64,000 nt of DNA, from assembly GCA_041392475.1 (NCBI GenBank), contig JAWKLZ010000002.1, positions 2,352,667 to 2,416,666 of the forward strand, given 5' to 3'. The notes under the pieces were generated by a model. That model did not search any database, was not told the DNA's origin, and saw only the letters and a program-made list of their open reading frames with translations. Position 1 is the first letter of the stretch. Every line of letters starts with the position of its first letter. This stretch comes from Chitinophagales bacterium. GTDB lineage: Bacteria > Bacteroidota > Bacteroidia > Chitinophagales > UBA2359. This document shows positions 62,441 to 64,000 of the stretch, one piece after another. Position numbers and translations under genes: made by a program.

Positions 62441-64000
62441 AAATCCCAATATTGCTTTCCAAGCAAATCAAGAATCACCCGATGATGTTCTTCCATATTT
62501 AAGATAAGTGTTTTTTTATCAGGCATATATAAGATATGAATCCCCTCAAAACATTCAAAAACCCACCTCATGGAAGGATTCTGAACGGGTTTTCCTAACT
62601 GATTTTCAAAAAAAGTATTGTTTTTTTTCAATAAAGTTCTGGTTTTAAACTCCAATGCCGAATAAACTAACAAACACAATGTCATAATCATGAGAATGGC
62701 AATGATTCTCTGCGGCTTCTGCACAAACAAGGAAGAAGCAACAATATTTGGGTCTTTCAAGAAGCGAAACGCCCTTTCAGGAGCAATTTGCTTCTTGTAA
62801 GTTTCTAACAACTTTTCAATAGGCATTACTTGCTCATCTAATTCATTGGTAGCTAATATAAAACAACCCAATCCTTCCTTTTTTTTCTGTATTTCGACCC
62901 CTGTATTGTCTGGTTCTATATCTGCATGTACCTTGAAAGTTGTTTTTGTTGGTACAGCCCCTTTTTTCGGTTTACCCCTTGTTGCATAGTGATTTATCGG
63001 TGTAATTTCGATGTTTTTCAGAGAACTATATTGGAGTTTTTTGCAGAATTGTTGGATAGCATCCAAAGCAGATTGCTTGTTTTCAAACTCTTGAGTGCTG
63101 ATTTTTTTGAATAACTTAGCCTCCTTCAATCTACATTTAGCTACTTTCTTATCAAATTTTAGTACATCTTTTTCATACTTTGTTTTAGAACGTAGAACTA
63201 ACCAACGTTGGCTAACATCTCCATAAATATTTCCCAACTCCTGATAACTATACTCCTGTTCATACCCCTTCAACGGGTGCCAAGTACACTCCTCTAATGA
63301 AGAAAATGCCTCTTTGACACAACCTAATGTATGTGGAACACGAGTCAGCCATTTTAGACCATCTTTTGAAGATAAAATACTTAGGTTATCTTGATTGTAT
63401 AATTTGCTGTCCACCACAAAAAGTCGAAGCCCGTAGTCGTTTTGTAGCTCATTTGCATAGGTCTCAACAAATTTCCCATAGCTCTTACCCTCTTCTTCAT
63501 TGCCACTCAAAACACCTAACATCAAGGGAATACGACTACTATGATTCACAATTAGCTGTAAGCCCACTTGTACTAAGTCGGGACGATGGTCTTTACTGTG
63601 TCCACGAGTGATATGCAACACCAACTCAGAATCTTCTGACCCTTCTGACCCTTCTGAGCTATTTTTATACAATTGCTTCTCGCCACAATGCAAGTGAAAA
63701 TTGCTATTGTCCAGATGCCCAATTGATAAATCTAAATCATAGTGCTTCGATAAATGTTGAACCGTAAAGTGGCTAATCAAGGCATACAACTTATTGACTC
63801 CATACTCATAAACAGCATCTAATGTCCTACCCAAAGCATCATCATTCAAATGCTCTGGTGTTAGATAACTAACATCCAATAATTTATCGATTGGTTTGTT
63901 TTTAAAAAAATGGCTCACTAAATACAAGCGTTTATTCACAAAGCCTAATCCATTCAATATCAAGCTCACTACCCCTTGACCTGTGCTTAGTATTTTGTCG
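62431..64000 (-). CDS. IS1634-family (IS4-like) transposase, 5' end outside window
   Basis: The frame is open to the right edge: the codons at 64000-63970 read DKILSTGQGV before SLILNGLGFVNKRL, so the GTG at 63969 is not the true start. The 522 or so visible residues carry the DDE-type pattern of IS1634 transposases: DLDLSIGHLDNSNF for the first aspartate, LRLFVVDSKLYNQ for the second, and the IEKLLETYKKQIAPERAFRF segment with the catalytic glutamate near the end of the core. Near residue 110 an in-frame triplication gives SSEGSEGSEDSE. The frame has no stops or shifts, so the element may still be active. Confidence 0.9.
   Translation of the reverse strand, partial: DKILSTGQGVVSLILNGLGFVNKRLYLVSHFFKNKPIDKLLDVSYLTPEHLNDDALGRTLDAVYEYGVNKLYALISHFTVQHLSKHYDLDLSIGHLDNSNFHLHCGEKQLYKNSSEGSEGSEDSELVLHITRGHSKDHRPDLVQVGLQLIVNHSSRIPLMLGVLSGNEEEGKSYGKFVETYANELQNDYGLRLFVVDSKLYNQDNLSILSSKDGLKWLTRVPHTLGCVKEAFSSLEECTWHPLKGYEQEYSYQELGNIYGDVSQRWLVLRSKTKYEKDVLKFDKKVAKCRLKEAKLFKKISTQEFENKQSALDAIQQFCKKLQYSSLKNIEITPINHYATRGKPKKGAVPTKTTFKVHADIEPDNTGVEIQKKKEGLGCFILATNELDEQVMPIEKLLETYKKQIAPERAFRFLKDPNIVASSLFVQKPQRIIAILMIMTLCLLVYSALEFKTRTLLKKNNTFFENQLGKPVQNPSMRWVFECFEGIHILYMPDKKTLILNMEEHHRVILDLLGKQYWDFYT
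62431..64000 (-). mobile_element. Insertion sequence (IS1634 family), left part
   Basis: The element reaches past the right edge, so only one end is visible. Its terminal inverted repeat should lie just left of the transposase stop, around 62405-62430, inside the 3' end of the exported-protein gene. It cannot be defined without the other end. No target duplication can be checked. Confidence 0.7.

Noticed and set aside
1..64000. CRISPR array, rRNA, tRNA, tmRNA or RNase P RNA.
   Set aside because: No regularly spaced repeats and no conserved RNA signature seen by eye; not searched with covariance models.

Overview
The window looks like chromosomal DNA of a member of the Bacteroidota, probably from the Saprospirales/Chitinophagales side. 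The evidence is low-to-moderate GC with little Shine-Dalgarno signal, Bacteroidota-type -7 boxes (TAnnTTTG) before many genes, several families largely confined to this phylum (DUF4249, DUF4271, DUF4159, choice-of-anchor L, type IX secretion C-terminal domains) and a giant T9SS-type cell-surface protein. The genus cannot be fixed from sequence alone.

Layout. 1-9.5 kb: the tail of a ThiF/HesA-like gene, a frameshifted AAA-ATPase/PD-(D/E)XK gene, a VWA lipoprotein, a serine hydrolase with C-terminal tandem repeats, and a TonB-dependent receptor with its DUF4249 lipoprotein partner. 9.5-17 kb: housekeeping genes mfd and alaS, then a membrane-anchored M23 endopeptidase. 17-18.4 kb: a gene-poor stretch holding a possible 62-residue double-glycine peptide and two related minus-strand elements that end in intrinsic terminators and look like small RNA genes. 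18.4-27.4 kb: a carotenoid operon (crtI-crtB-ArsR-like regulator) divergent from a Fur-family gene, then a lipoprotein, a copper P-type ATPase, DUF4271-hemD and a methyltransferase.

27.5-34.4 kb is accessory in character: a membrane NACHT NTPase directly followed by an Rpn-type PD-(D/E)XK nuclease, a MATE transporter, and an intact paralogue of the broken AAA-ATPase/nuclease near the left end. 34.5-51 kb is a surface region: a 1,139-residue FG-GAP/ASPIC lipoprotein and a 4,140-residue modular secreted protein, followed by two terminators. 51-55 kb: an ECF sigma factor, a probable anti-sigma/beta-barrel protein, rsmE and a DUF4159 gene, then a second pair of terminator-ended repeat elements. 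55-64 kb: an MBL-fold/double-rhodanese sulfur protein, a hybrid sensor kinase with a small downstream gene, a choice-of-anchor L T9SS protein, an orphan exported protein, and an IS1634-type transposase that runs off the right edge and overlaps the end of that exported protein.

Most unusual items: the two families of tandem, terminator-ended minus-strand elements (17.86-18.33 kb and 54.88-55.08 kb), which could be undescribed small RNAs; the NACHT-Rpn gene pair, a candidate defence unit; and the orphan double-glycine peptide. No rRNA, tRNA or CRISPR array was seen.
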